Part shown: positions 31,691 through 44,509 of the stretch, piece by piece
How the letters are laid out: each line of letters begins with the position of its first letter
How positions within the stretch are numbered: position 1 is the first letter of the stretch
Assembly: GCA_030549495.1 (NCBI GenBank)
Contig: JAUIRK010000267.1
Location: 62,001-126,000, forward strand
Length of the DNA stretch: 64,000 nt
Direction: 5' to 3'
From: Nectonema munidae
Lineage: Eukaryota > Nematomorpha > Nectonematoida > Nectonematidae
Made by a program: the position numbers and the translations under genes
The notes under the pieces: generated by a model
The model's database searches: none
What the model saw: only the letters and a program-made list of their open reading frames with translations
What the model was told of the DNA's origin: nothing

Positions 31691-32169
31691 TGTAAAAAAA
31701 TTGACATAAAAAAAATTATTGACTTTTAAAAGAAAAAAAATTTACTTTATTGACCTTAAAATTTTTTAAAAATAATCGAAAATTAAGTAAATATATAATA
31801 AATAATTGTTCCTAACAAACTAAAAAACAAAATAAAAAATTGACTTTATTGACTTTATTCGCCCTAGTTATAAGAAAGGAAAGAAAGGAGCAGAGGATGA
31901 AAAAGGAGGATATGGAGATAAATTTATTTTCAAATGAATTATTTGAAAAAAAGGTTTACTGCTTTATATTAATTTCTCCTCTTAACTTTTATTCATGGCA
32001 TCTCAACAACTCTCTCTCTCTCTCTCTCCACAATGTGAATAATTGGAAAAAAATTTATTTAAAATAGAAATCATAAAAATCCCCTATGTTTTTAAATAAA
32101 ACATGGCGCTTGCTATATACCAGGGGACAAAAAATGGTCCCGAGGGCAAAAGTGTGCCCTCCAGTATTT

Positions 32170-32560
32170 AAGATTTTGCCTGCAAAGCAGTCCAAACAAT
32201 TTCGTAAAGATAAGTGACCTGAAGCCTGGAATCGCTTGCAGAATTTAAGAGTTTTCCTTTTAGAGCAAATGGATATACACTTTCAAAAAACTTAGCTAAA
32301 ATATTGAAAATTAAAGAATCTTCTTGTGAACTTGGAGTATTAAAAGTGAAAAACAATTAAGAAATGAAATTCACTCATAAGTTCTTAGTTTCTTTTGTGT
32401 TTCTGAAAAATGTTCCGCTATATTTTCTTGAATATTTATGTGAATCAGCATTTTCACATATGAATATGGTGAAAAATGCATTTAGATAGTTGCTTAACAA
32501 TAGCACTAAGTAATTGCAAACAAAGTTTTGATAATTTAGCTACTAATTCGCAAAATAAAT
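32170..32560 (+). pseudogene. hAT-derived transposase remnant (ZBED/FAM200-like C-terminus)
   Basis: Around 32410-32490 the plus strand reads IFLNICESAFSHMNMVKNAF, the conserved CESAFS.MN..K motif at the C-terminus of hAT transposases of the ZBED5/FAM200/SCAND3 group. Weak matches precede it from about 32180. It is heavily broken. The minus-strand open frame 32168-32356 is a shadow. Confidence 0.55.
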
Positions 32561-32689
32561 CTTTAAAAATATTTAATTTTTTTTTGTGATATTCTTTATT
32601 TAAACAATTAAATTTTTGGGGCTTTTGATGATTTTTTTAAAAAAAATGCTTTTGTTTTAATAATTTTCCTTCATTTTTTGCTTCCGCTA

Positions 32690-33430
32690 CTTTGGTGTAT
32701 AAAACTTGGAACACAGGTAGACACGCGCCCACACACAAAGAAAGAATTTTTTGATTCGAGAAGAAAAGATGGCTAATGATTGTAATGATGTGCTTCGTGT
32801 ATGTAAACATGGACACACGCGCTGTCCAACAACAACGAAAGAAAACCTTTTTCCATGAAGACTTTTGTTGGGGACAGATGAATTCCACTCCTCTCTTCTT
32901 TCCACCTTAAGAATAACAAAGAGGGGGAAGAAAGGCGTGTATCATTTAGCGCCTTGAAGAGCTAAGCCCTTTATGATTGAGATGGGTTTGATTGGGGTTG
33001 TGTTGTAAGTGAGAGTTGTCAAACATTTGTCTAATAAACCCTCGCCTTCTCCCTCATATCCCTTGCGTGTCCATCCTTTCCTCCCTCTCTTATTGACATA
33101 GGCGAGCGAGTGAGTGAGTTTGCGCAAAGCCAAGCAAAAGCCCATACCCCTTCATCACAGCCATGTTTATTTACACTCTTTAAACAGAGAGCTTTTTTTT
33201 TCCTTTTAAAAAATTCATTTTCTTTCACTACTTTTGTGTCGTCTTGTAAACCACACCTTTTTATTAATAAAAGTAATCATCGTTCCCCAGATATAATACA
33301 CGCTGCACAGATGCTCGTATACAAACACAAACACAAGAACCGATTAAAGCAGTTATATTTAAGGAGACTTGATTTTATACTCTCTATTCATCACCACTTA
33401 TATATAATGCCTAAAAATACGTAACTGGTA
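32690..33430. promoter_or_regulatory. Higher-complexity island, possible regulatory or UTR sequence
   Basis: In contrast to its A/T-simple surroundings, this stretch has mixed composition (ACACGCGCCC, GGCGAGCGAGTGAGTGAG, CCTCGCCTTCTCCC). Several overlapping open frames exist, none resembling a known protein. It is not bounded by inverted repeats. It may be host non-coding sequence under constraint; I infer this from composition only. Confidence 0.3.
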
Positions 33431-33770
33431 GCACACTAATAAAAAAAGAGTGATGGAACAATTAGTGCAAATATAGTTATAGCTAAAGAACAATTACTCT
33501 GCTCATTTTTTATCGAAAAAAATGATAAAATATTTAACATTTTAATTATTTTGGCTATCGTTAGTTCGTTTGTTTGTTCGTTAATTAGATATGAACATTA
33601 ATTAATCGGTTACTTTGTCAGTTACATATTTTACTAGCTATAGCTAGATAGTCTACATTTAAAATAATAATAATAATATTTTGCTATTTAAAAAAATTGC
33701 TATCGCTCAATTTTTTTTCGCAATTTGCATTTTGGTGAGTTATTTTTAGCCAATTATATTATATAAAAAA

Positions 33771-34061
33771 GATATATCATTTTTACTTATAAATTGTCTT
33801 TTTAAACTTCGAAATTGTATTTTTTTAAATTCTAATTTGTCTTTTTTAACTTCGAAATTGTCTTTCTTCAATTCTAATTTGTCTTTTTTAAGTTCAAAAT
33901 TGTCTTTTTTCAATTCTAATTTATCTTTTTTAAGTTCTAAACGCTCTTTCTAAAATACAAAATAAAATCGAAAAAAGACAATTTAAAAAAGACAAATTAT
34001 AATTGAAAAAAGAAAATTTCAAACTAAAAAAAGACAAGTTAGAAGTAAAAATCGTATATAT
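33771..34061. repeat. Palindromic A-rich repeat element, copy 1
   Basis: The left half is built of units of about 20 nt (TTGTCTTTTTTCAATTCTAA) and the right half of their reverse complement. The outer ends GATATATCATTTTTACTT and AAGTAAAAATCGTATATA are inverted copies. The centre holds TTCTAAACGCTCTTTCTAAA. The whole could fold into one long imperfect hairpin. Confidence 0.65.
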
Positions 34062-34320
34062 TTGAAAGCCCAAAAATGAAGTTGACTTAAAATCTTCAAC
34101 ATTATCTTAAGTTTATTATTTCTATCAATCATTTCTTTAAGCACTTTGATTGGTTAAAACTTATTTTTTATTTTACTACATTATATTAACTGAAATGTTC
34201 TTAAGAAATCTTAATGAATTCAATAAATCAAACTTCTTAGATTTTTGGTAGTGTTAATTTTATTTCTGTGAACTTTAACAAATTCCTTAATAATTTCTAT
34301 AATAGTACAATTTTATTTTA

Positions 34321-34487
34321 TATTTTAGAAAGAGCGTTTTGAATTTAAAAAAGACATTTAGAACTTAAAAAAGAAATATTAGAATTGAAATAAGACAATT
34401 TATAATTGAAAAAAGAAATATTAGAATTGAAAAAAGACAATTTATAACTAAAAAAAGACAATTTGGAAGTAAAAATGGTATATATAC
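34321..34487. repeat. Palindromic A-rich repeat element, copy 2 (half)
   Basis: It begins with the central motif TTTTAGAAAGAGCGTTTTGAA, continues with repeated AATTGAAAAAAGACAATTTA units, and ends GAAGTAAAAATGGTATATA as in copies 1 and 4. The opposite half is absent. Confidence 0.65.
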
Positions 34488-34489
34488 CC

Positions 34490-35600
34490 AGGGGTAGAAA
34501 ATGAGAATGAGTAGAAATAGATTGAAACTTAATCGAATAACTACTAAAATCGATTGTTCTATATCCCATATGAGCATGTGTGCAGTGTTTGCGTATAGCA
34601 GGGATGGACCCAGTGGGGAAGATGATCGCTTCTCACCAGTCAAAGAAAGAAAAATTAAACCGAATAAAAATATATTGTAAATACAGGAAAAAGAGACAGA
34701 GATAAAATCTAGCTTATTTATCAAACTTCACTTTCTTTCTCTATCTTAATATTTTTTACCCTTTATCGAAGACAAAATGTTTTAAATATCTGTATTCAGA
34801 AGGAAATTTTCAAATTAAGTTATTTTTATCTAGCTTTTGTAACACATAATAAAAATATCGGTGGGAATTGTTTTTTTTGGGAAAATAAGTATTTTTTATG
34901 ATTTGTTTTAAATTAGTTTTTTTTTCAATTATTATTCACATTTTTATTAAGATTTTAGCTAAATTCGATTTTAAAAATAAAAAATTGTATCATTACATGA
35001 ATCAAAATGTCCATTTTTACAAAGAAAATAAACAAAAAAAAAATTACGAGAAAATATAAACAATTAATTAAAAAAAGAAAATTCTGTTAAAAATGCCAGG
35101 GACTTGTCCCTAGCCACAACCCTATTAAAATGAGGCTCCAAAAAACAGCGAATCAGATGTCTAATTTAAAGTTATTGATTTTACAATCAGAAATTTCATA
35201 ATTGTTGGAACGGATAAATCAATATAATTTGCTTAAATACCGTAAAATTTGTTTAATTAAAAAAAATCACTTTACTTTCACGCATAAATATCCCTACTTA
35301 TTATTTTTAATTTCAACTTAAAATCGCTGAATTACTTTTTTTCCAGAAAATTACAAAAATATAACTTGTTTGTAGGCAATTAATGCAATTTTGGATTTTA
35401 TTTATAAAACGGTTTGCTTACTTATTTAGTATTTAGTTAGATAGTAAGTAAGTAAAAAAACAGAAGTCAAAGACCTCGTTTCTATGTATGACTTGCTCTA
35501 TTTTTCTATGTTGTTCAACAAAAAGAAACTGTTTCAAGCAATTCCATGAACGTTGATTTTGTTTCATTCAATAAAGTTTTGTATTAAAACTTTTTACTTT
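34490..35600. other. AT-rich spacer
   Basis: No gene recognised. The mixed-composition patch 34580-34640 has no identifiable content. Confidence 0.4.
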
Positions 35601-35607
35601 TTATTAC

Positions 35608-35766
35608 TCTTCAGTCCGACAGTGACAAATATGTCACGATTCGCATTCTTGATCAAAACATGAAAATAATCTTTTAAAAAAAAAAGTCTTCAAAACATAA
35701 TTTTAAGAACATGCAATATATGAAAAGTTAAAAAATAGGAAAAAAAATTTCTCGGACTGAAAGGGT
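35608..35766. mobile_element. Possible TTAA-type MITE
   Basis: The right end, read inverted from the TTAA at about 35766-35769, is CCCTTTCAGTCCGAG. The left has CTCTTCAGTCCGAC at about 35609. The inner TGACAAATATGTCA is palindromic. The left TTAA appears mutated. It resembles the other TTAA elements only at its ends. Confidence 0.4.
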
Positions 35767-35969
35767 TAAACTTTAAGATGATAATACAATGTAAATTTTT
35801 TAAATGGCTATTATATGTTCTTAAAAAATACTTTTTAAAATATTTTTTGGAGGAATGTTATTGTGGCGAATTGTTTATTCTGGAAATTTTCTTTCAGCAA
35901 TCTGTATTTCTAGAAATATTCTTTCCTAATCCTATTGTTCTAGAACTAAAAAAAGACATACTCTAGACC

Positions 35970-38810
35970 TTATGTGTTAAATTTAATCTTTAAATTCTGA
36001 TGTTGGCAGATCAATTTATCACTTTGTAGCTCAAAAATGTAGAAACAGTTAATCTTGAAGAATTTTTTTATCTAGTTAGTACTATTTATTGATGAAAAAA
36101 AGTCTTCGCATGTCCAAGAGGATATTTTGCAGAAAACAATTAATTTCACATTTTATTATATCTTTAAATTATCATCAATTTACAGAAATAGCAGAACTAG
36201 AAAATAAAATAAAATATAAAAGGGCTTATCTTATCATTTTTCGAAGAAACTGTGACTTTCGGGGACCATTGTTTGAGAAACCCTGTTACACGGTGAATTT
36301 TGGAATCTCTTCAGAACAGAATTATTTATATACTAAGTTCAAGCATAACGTAAAATAGCATATGAAAGATAGACATATGTTCAACCTTCATTTCACAAAA
36401 TTCAAATGTGCATGTAATGTCATTAAAATGGCATCACTTATTTTAATGGTATAGATTATTATCGAAAAATCTGAGGGCACTCACATTGTGTAACTTTATT
36501 TTAACCGAGATATTAAATAGGATTGAAGTAGGTCTTCGCCAAAATAACTTCAATTATAGCAATATTATTGGAAAAGTATAGCCTTCTATTGAGACTGGTG
36601 AGAAAATGTCGACTAAAAGGAATATCGCAGTTAAAAAATAAGTTTCCTCTTCATAATTGCCATTTTATTGATACATTAGTACAAGTATACTTAACCTGGG
36701 TATACTTAACTATAAACAAATTGTTTAAAGAGTAAATTCGTTTAAAATAGTTTGATAAAAGTGTTGTTCATCATTTGCCAAAATAAACATCAACCAATAA
36801 GGTTTAAAAGGAGCTAAAAATATTTGCCATATGTTTCGATCTTGAAATTGCCAAAATTATAGATATTCTACAAGCATATCTGATCTGCCCAGTAAAATAT
36901 ATGTTGCAGTTAACCCTTTCGCCATCTGAAGTTTAGAGAATGGAAAACCCGCGTGGTTTTGTCGGCCCCATGCGTGCCACTAATTGAAACTATACTGTAT
37001 GTTCTGAAGATGTTAAGTTATTTCATAGTGTCCATCTTCACTGTTTAAAGAACTGATAGAAATTTTATAACTAGATTTAGATCATTCTTCAAAAAGAAGT
37101 AAAAATTTTCCAATGTGTAACAAACTGGAAGTGTTCATTTCGTTGAACAATATTTTCAGTTTAATAAATGAAATCTTATTCAACTGAGTTGATTGAAAGA
37201 CAAAATGTAGGATTTTGAATTTAATTTTTACTTTTTCATATTAAATTCTTCTTTTTCCACTTTTTTATCTCTTTTTATCTTAAATTTGTCCTTTTTCTTT
37301 TTAAATCGAAAAGGAGAACTTTAAAATTAAAAAGACGATTTTAAAAAGAAAAAGTTCGATTTTGAAATGGGAAAAAGACAAATTCAAAATAATAAAGAAC
37401 AAAATTTCATTTTAAATGTTCTCATTTTGTTATACTATTTTCAGTATAAATTTAATATAATATGGTTTATTTAATTAATTTTACGCTTGTAATTCAAAAA
37501 CGCTTAATTAGAATCGAAAAGAGATGGAATATAAAGGAAGAAGGTAAAATATAGAGGAAAAAAGATAAAAACAGTCCATCTTCGTTTTTCCGAAAAGAAG
37601 ATTTAAAAAAACTATTCGGATAATGAAATTATCCTGAATGTGAAAATACAATGATGTTGGCGTCATTTCCAGAGTTTATATAAAATACCATAATACTGAA
37701 ATATATCTAATATAACTCAAATATTTTACCAAAAAACGTAAAATATACGCTTATAAACGTTTATACGAATAATGAAGGATTCTGATTAATGAATTATCAA
37801 GGGTTATGTAAAAGAAAAGAAAAAATATAGCTACCACTGAAATTTTGTTTTGTCATAAGCCTTAGCAGCAAAACTCTCTACCTAGCTTAGGTATATGTTT
37901 ATGGGTGTGTGGGCGAGAGTGCAACAAACCGCTATACTTGCAACGTCACAACTAAGCAAATATTGGAAGAGGGAGAAAGTAACAAAAAGAATAATAAATG
38001 ACACTTTCATTCTACGCTAACTTCTTGTTGATTCAACTCAGTAAATGCTTAGAACAGGGGCCAAAAAATATTTTGGTTACGCCACCACTACTATTTCTTC
38101 GCTCATTACTCCTCATCCAAGGTAAATTCTTCAACCTAATCCATCTTTTTATTCTCACGTGATGTACTCTTGAAGTTATCCTTATATTATTTCAATATAT
38201 TCTATAACCTCTAAAAAGGTGATTTGAATAATCGGTTCTTAACTCATATACATAGCAAAAGATAAATTTTTGTTCATGATATGACAGCCTGATATAGATA
38301 AATTTCTTACTCACCGATACCGATTCTAATTAATGTCAATAACATTAAATTGGACATTTGATTGGCTGATTTTACCTTGTGTTACAAAAGCTATATAGAA
38401 ATATGTTCACCTGAAAATGGCCTTTTCATAAAGTTCTTGATTATAAGCACTTATTTAGACTTGAATAAAATGGAAAAAAACTATTTGTGAGTATATAAAA
38501 GAAATGATTTTTCATAAATAAACTAGATTTGATCTTTGTTTGTTTCTGCTAATTAACATAATATTTTTATCTTGTTTCTCTTTCTAATTTTCTTTGATTG
38601 ATGGAAGGGGACCTATCCCTCATTCCAACACCCATCCCTACATTCATTCCATACCTACATTTTTAGTATGAAAATTTATATTTTATTTTCATGTATTTTT
38701 CATATACGAATTATTCCTGATGAAGGATAATAGAATCTCTTCTTAACTTATTTTCAAGGCCATATTTTTCTAGATTACGAAATTCAAAATTTTCGAGTTT
38801 TGTTGCCTTT
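35970..38810. other. Spacer with one more palindromic A-rich tract
   Basis: At about 37255-37400 a stretch of TTTTTATC/TTTTTC units is followed by AAAAAGAC/AAAAAG units. It is like the palindromic element in style but too diverged to assign. The open frame 36089-36358 has no recognisable domain. A CCCTTTCGCC end with TTAA at about 36910 has no partner. Confidence 0.4.
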
Positions 38811-38811
38811 T

Positions 38812-39030
38812 TAGCGGCTTTAGGAGCACCGATTTTTATCTAAATTTTGGGCTAATTGCATCCAGCTTGAATGAAAATTGAAATGCATATTCGCATTAGC
38901 TATCTAAATCAGTTACAGCTTTATTTCTACCAAATTGCGGTTTGTATTGTACGTATCTTAAAATTTTCGCATACACAAGAAAGTCAGGCATCACCCTAAG
39001 CTCAGTATATTCACCATAAATACGCTGGCA
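38812..39030. repeat. Dispersed repeat R1, copy 1
   Basis: It shares GCGGCTTTAGGAGCACCG, CTTGAATGAAAATTGAAATG, a TTACAGCTTTATTT region and a CACCCTAAGCTCAGTAT region, in the same order and orientation, with 50995-51240. No coding capacity. Confidence 0.5.
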
Positions 39031-39787
39031 TTTCAAGATCCCATTTATAAGACACATATGTCTTTTAAAGGAAATATTTTTGTGATAACTATACCCATTT
39101 ATAATATTATCGCAATGCTTAATAGAAATAAATTGAACACAGAAGTATAGATATATCAGTCATACTAGCTCTACCGGTCATATTCTTCGTATATATATAT
39201 ATATTAAATACAGCATATGAGAATGGACAGTTCATTAGAATAGTCAAAGTTATTTAAGAAATTTTTGATTTTAGCTAAATTTAAATGGTTAATAATGGAA
39301 AAATTATTAAAAATTTTTATCCAATTAAATCAAAGAGTTTACTTACTTCATTTTTTTCTTGTGACAAAAAAAAGACATAATAGTTGATAAACCATAGATT
39401 CATTTAAAAGTGAAGTAAATCATTTTATTAAATTTTAGGTTCTCGATTATAAAAGATATCAAAGTGCGTGTCATAGCTCTGAGTATGAAATTAGAATTTT
39501 TTAAAAATTTTTATCAATCAATTATTTTTCACTCTTTCATTGGTATAAAAAACTTAAAAAAGATGTCAAGATAGACCCGGTGTATATTGAGAGTTTAACC
39601 AAAAAATGAACTAATAAAATGTCAAGTTACTCACATTTTGCTTTTAGTATCTTTAAATTTAAAATAGTCAACAAGTGTCTTGTTCTAAGAAATAAAGTAA
39701 AAATTTAGGAACAGTGCCATAATAGTAGCCTATATTCATTCCACCTATAGATTATGTAGGAAAGATAATAGTTGTAATAGTTTACTC

Positions 39788-40185
39788 CAGGGCCGTATCA
39801 AGGGGGAGTGCAATTGCTCCACGGCGCCACACCTAGGGGGCATTTCATTTTCCTACCTAAGGAGCACTATGGGGCAAGCCTGCGTTCAAAGTCTGGCTCT
39901 TATAAGCATTGAGAAAGAAGTTCTAGATTGTGTTGATTTTGACGAAGTCATCAATAATTTTGCTGCTGCTAAAACACGAAAAATGAACATCTAATGGAGA
40001 CTGTCTTCGACTCAGTCAGTATATATCTGAATTATGTGGCTTAATAAAAATGTGAGCATTTTTTTTTTAAATCACTTTTTAAGCCAGAATGGGGTGGGGA
40101 CGAGTGAGAAAAGAAAGAGCAAGGGTTGAGGGCCTACATCCAGGACATTTGCCCTGGGGCGCCACGATCCCTTGATACTGCCTTG
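39788..40185 (+). mobile_element. hAT MITE retaining the transposase C-terminus
   Basis: The left end CAGGGCCGTATCAAGGG and the inverted right end CAAGGCAGTATCAAGGG are flanked by a perfect 8-bp duplication, GTTTACTC (39780-39787 and 40186-40193). At about 39890-39995 the plus strand reads SLALISIEKEVLDCVDFDEV and then INNFAAAKTRKM, the C-terminal tail of a hAT transposase. The element is thus a deletion derivative of an autonomous hAT and keeps only its last exon piece. Confidence 0.85.
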
Positions 40186-40429
40186 GTTTACTCCCAGACC
40201 CCAGTAATTAATTAGTTAATTAGCTAAGCTATGTATTAATTTAGTTCGTTGTTTGACTACCTATTGTATTTAGATAATTATTATATAAATTTGAGATAAT
40301 AGTGAAATTTTTCATAAAATATTTAAAATATCAAGAAATTATAGATAAGGTTGAGTAATTTGACTAAAAATAATTCTATAATTTCAGAATAAGAGACAAT
40401 ATGCTAAGACAATCATTATTTATGTCAAT

Positions 40430-40640
40430 GATTTGTTGTTATATTACTGAATAGTAATATGCAGAAAATAGAAATATATATATTTTTTAATTTATTCATC
40501 GTAATGTCAAAAGCAACACTTCCAACTTTTAGCGCCAAATTTGAAAAGGGAAAACGCTTTAATCATGGGAGTCCAAGCAAAATGCCTGGATTTGATTGGA
40601 TGATAATAGAGGAGATAACGTATTTATTAGTAAAATTATG
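40430..40640. repeat. Dispersed repeat R2, copy 1
   Basis: It shares ATATATATTTTTTAATTTAT, CGCCAAATTTGAAAAG and AATCATGGGAGTCCAAGCAA with 43385-43575, in the same order. The copy here has an open frame (40459-40650) that is not conserved in the other copy, so it is not a gene. Confidence 0.55.
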
Positions 40641-40659
40641 TGTCAAATAATTTAGATAC

Positions 40660-42460
40660 AGTAACCATATTCAAATTTCATAAAAATATCACACCAATCA
40701 TTGAGATGCATAGCATGTAAAATGTCTCACAGAATTCATATATATATGTATGTGTTATGAGTGTGTGTGTATACTGCTATACTATACGCTAAAGTGGATT
40801 TGTTCATTTTGGCTTCATATCTCACAAAATACTTTTGATGGTGTCAAAATTAAAAAATAATTTAATTAATTAGCATATTTAAATTATTTATTTATGTGTT
40901 AAAAGTCTCATTTTAATTGAGTGATCATTCGAAAAAATATAAACTCATCTATCGCTTTATTTGCTTTTAATAAGGTAAGAATACATGTTTTTTATATGGA
41001 ATAAATTCTTCTATCCAGGAAAGCAATCGCTCGTCGGATTTTTGTTGAGTCAACTCTAATTAATTTACCCAAGACTAAAGTATACCCAAAAATTCAGGCG
41101 AAATCTCTCTTCTTTTTACAGTTTTTTATTTTATATATTTTATTTTAAATTTTTTTAAAAATAAATTAGTAAATTTTGTTTAAATCAATAAATATTATAA
41201 TTTCAATTTACTTAATCAATATTTCAATAGTTAATAAAAATATAAAAATGCAAAGAAAATTTTTTGTGAAAGGAATAATGATAATGCCTTTGAATTAACT
41301 TTTTTGATCCGAGAAGAAGCAGAAAACATGTAAATTGATATGAAAGTGCCTAGTCAAGAAATTGTCTGCTTCATTAGAAAATGACAATACAATAAAATGT
41401 GTCAATAAAATTTTAGCGCTATATTTTATTTTTATAATACACTTGTCTTTATTTTTTCACACAATCTTAACTTTAAAGTTCAATGGAAAGCTTTTCTATA
41501 AAATAAATCAGCAGTCGTTTTATAAAAATGTGTTTTACATTTTTAAATCTATCAAACCCATCCCCTTCAAATATAAAAATCTTATATGTCACTCACTCTC
41601 AAACATGGCAAAAGATATAGGTCAGCAAGGATATGTTCTAACTTTGTACATATTTATTTAAGAGGTGCGAAAACTCTAACCTGTCGCATTGCATGTGACT
41701 TGTTCAATAATAATTTACTCCTTTTTACGGATCAATTGAAAAATAGGTTCTTCAAGTTAGATACTTTTTCCTGAATCGATCATAAATTAGCAAGTTAGTT
41801 ATACTATATGTAGTTTTATATTTGTATTTGTATCGTAAGATGCAAGAATAAATGTATTTATAATTGTTGGCTTCGCGAACAAAACTGTATTGACTTATAA
41901 AAATATGTATTTGATACATCACTAATAGTAAGTAATGAGTAGAAAACCTGTGACAGAACATTAATTGTGAGTTAAAGAAGAAAAATTGGAACAATAACAA
42001 TAAACTAAGCACTTAACTTACAAATTAGTTCAGAAAACTTTAAGCAAATGAAGTATTTGGGGATATAAATAGGAGTGCTATTGCAAGGATCCTAAAAGCC
42101 AGAATGTCGCGAATGGGAAATTTAACTATAGGGGGTCAAGAGGGGATTGTTCTTTGGTCAGAAAAGAGGAAAAATAGTTTATTACACAAGGTTCTGAGAA
42201 GATTGGAATTTTTTTCGAAACTTCAATAAAGGCAAAACGACTAACAACTTTAGGTATTATTTGCAAGAAGAATAATATTTTCCAATTTATTTAAAGATTT
42301 ATTTACTGTTCACTTTCTTCACTTGGAATTTTATATATATATTGTTTTCGGGCATGATTCTTGACAACTGAATTCGAAGTATTGTGAAATCGTGTAACAT
42401 ATTTTCATTAACAATTTCTGTTTGTACCCTTGCTTATATTAAAATTAATTGAAAAAATAC
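40660..42460. other. AT-rich spacer
   Basis: No gene or structured RNA recognised. Open frames at 41362-41774 and 41752-42012 are low-complexity and have no domain. Confidence 0.4.
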
Positions 42461-42469
42461 TTATATTAA

Positions 42470-42594
42470 CCACATTCAGGCAAAATGGGCCATCAGTGTC
42501 CCATAAAATACAAATAGTCTATACTTTAAGGTATATAAAAACTCATCGAAAAAAAGCAGATGATTAATTTTAAGAAAAGCAATGCCTGAAGGGG
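42470..42594. mobile_element. TTAA-flanked MITE
   Basis: TTAA at 42466-42469 and 42595-42598 flank ends CCACATTCAGGC and, inverted, CCCCTTCAGGC. The internal CAGTGTCCCATAAAA matches the phrase in the copies at 24.5 and 54.7 kb. 125 bp, non-coding. Confidence 0.6.
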
Positions 42595-42599
42595 TTAAA

Positions 42600-43384
42600 G
42601 TTACTTTGTAGGAATAGTTAGTTAGTAATTTCAATGATTTATTTAGTCAAAATTAAGTAATTATTATTGTCAAAACAAATAATAATTAAAGGCCATTTGT
42701 AGGCACATGTGTTAGGAGCTGGAGCGCATGCCCTTGATCCCATCCTGCAAAGTTGGATTCCCGATTCTGACATCAATATCATCTGGCCAGTTTTAGAAGA
42801 ATTTTCTTTATTTGGATGCGATATAACTAAAAAATTAAAATAATTTAACCTAAAACAAATTAAATACATATTTGTTTCAATAATACAAACCAACTCACTA
42901 ACTATATCAGACAAGTTAACTAATTAACAAACTAACTATTGCTGCAAAATTACGTCTACTATTAGATTTGTTACAAAAACAAAATGTTATTCTTCAAATG
43001 AACCAAACTTTTGCGTCAATATGGAGTTGAATAGATTGTTTAACAAATATGATACTAGCTTCTTAGTTAAACGTAAAATAGTATTATTATGCATATTAAT
43101 CCAAATCAACAAGTTAAGTTTATTGTAAATTACATTATCATTTATCGATAAAGGCGTGGGATATGAGTTAGAATGGGTAATTAATGAACTCATAACGAAA
43201 ATATTTGTAGATTTAATAAATTGAAATACTGAGCAAAACTCTTACAACAGACAACGTTTGCTAAATCAACAAAACATTTCGTAATAATTTAAATTCAAAA
43301 AATTTTGCAAAGATTATGTGTTTTGAATAAAATATATAAATCATATACCAGAATTCGCGACACAATTATTATTTACATTCATGT
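42600..43384. other. Spacer
   Basis: No gene. It holds a short TTAG-type degenerate repeat near 42890-42940 and a mixed-composition patch at 42700-42790. Confidence 0.35.
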
Positions 43385-43575
43385 GTTTGTTATATACTGA
43401 ATATAGCTATTAAATACTGAAATATATATATATTTATACTAATTTATTCAACGTAGTGCAAAAAGCTATATACGCCAAAATTTTACCGCCAAATTTGAAA
43501 AGAGAAAACCTTTTAATCATGGGAGTCCAAGCAAAAACTAAGAATATGATTGGGTAATAATAAAGAGGATAATGT
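43385..43575. repeat. Dispersed repeat R2, copy 2
   Basis: Counterpart of 40430-40640 at about 2.95 kb distance. The best-conserved segment is ACCGCCAAATTTGAAAAGAG followed by TTTTAATCATGGGAGTCCAA. Confidence 0.55.
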
Positions 43576-44509
43576 GTTTAGCAGTAAAGCTAAACGTAAA
43601 AATATAATAATTAAGATAGGATAAAAATATTTATAAATCTCTGAAAAATATCATACATTTTTTGCCTTACTTCTAAAGACATATAAAATTAATGCATCAT
43701 GCATATATAATTCATCAATTATGATTAATAATTCTTTGAAATATCTCTCACCTTATTTGGGCGAATAAGTATTTGACGTAGATTAGGGTTTTTGCACAGA
43801 TGTTTTTTAGGATTGGTGAAGTTTAGATGCCAGTCAAAGTTTCATTTTGTATTCTCTTTGGAGAAGTTTAGCTGCTGGCTGAGTGATCTATTTGTTTGGA
43901 ATCTTGTAGCAAAATTGATCACGGTCATGAAACTAGTATGTCATCAAGGCCGTCAAGGATTTGATAAGTTAAAATAGCGTGTATTTTAATGGGGATTGTG
44001 GCACTGAATTTTCATTAACACTAAACTGTAATTATTTTTGTTGAAATTGAACAGTTGCGTACTTTTTCAAATATTCACGATTAAAATCAAAAATCGTAAA
44101 TGTAAATGCGTAAATAGTACGTTATATTGATCATAATGTTTTGTGTGATGATTGAATGAGCACTTGTTGAAGTTTGATGCACATAAATTAGCCTCAATTT
44201 TTTTAATTTCAAATTAATTTTGCAAGTGTTAGGAGGTCCATTTGATTTTGTGTCGCCCTAAAAGATTTCTTTGGAAGCCTTGTAAGTAGCTATCCAAGAT
44301 TTTTGAGTTCTTCTTTCTCCTGTAAAAATATATAATGAGTTCTACGAGGCAAGTAAAATTGCATTTAAGATATATTTAATATTTAACTAATTCACCAACT
44401 AACTTGCTAAGTGACGAATTAACTAATAATAAAACAAATCAACTAGCAAGCTAACTATTTAACTCTCTAACTAACATTTATGTGATATCATGCTTTTTGT
44501 AAGGATTTA

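Larger units (their letters stand above)
30541..31866 (-). mobile_element. hAT transposon relic with nested insertion
   Basis: TAGGGCGAACAAAAATTGAC at the left and the inverted TAGGGCGAATAAAGTCAA at the right are terminal repeats. The flanks GTTATTA and GTTATAA look like a worn duplication. The interior repeats TTGACTTTTTTG phrases near both ends. The minus strand holds a hAT transposase remnant (31165-31690). A second inverted-repeat element lies inside at 30688-31005. Confidence 0.7.

Noticed and set aside
36089-36358. 89-residue open frame as a possible gene
   Set aside because: No domain, no splice or polyadenylation context, ordinary for AT-rich DNA of this length.
42690-42790. tRNA or SINE at the mixed-composition patch
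   Set aside because: A B-box-like GGATTCCCG exists, but the A box and stems do not fit.
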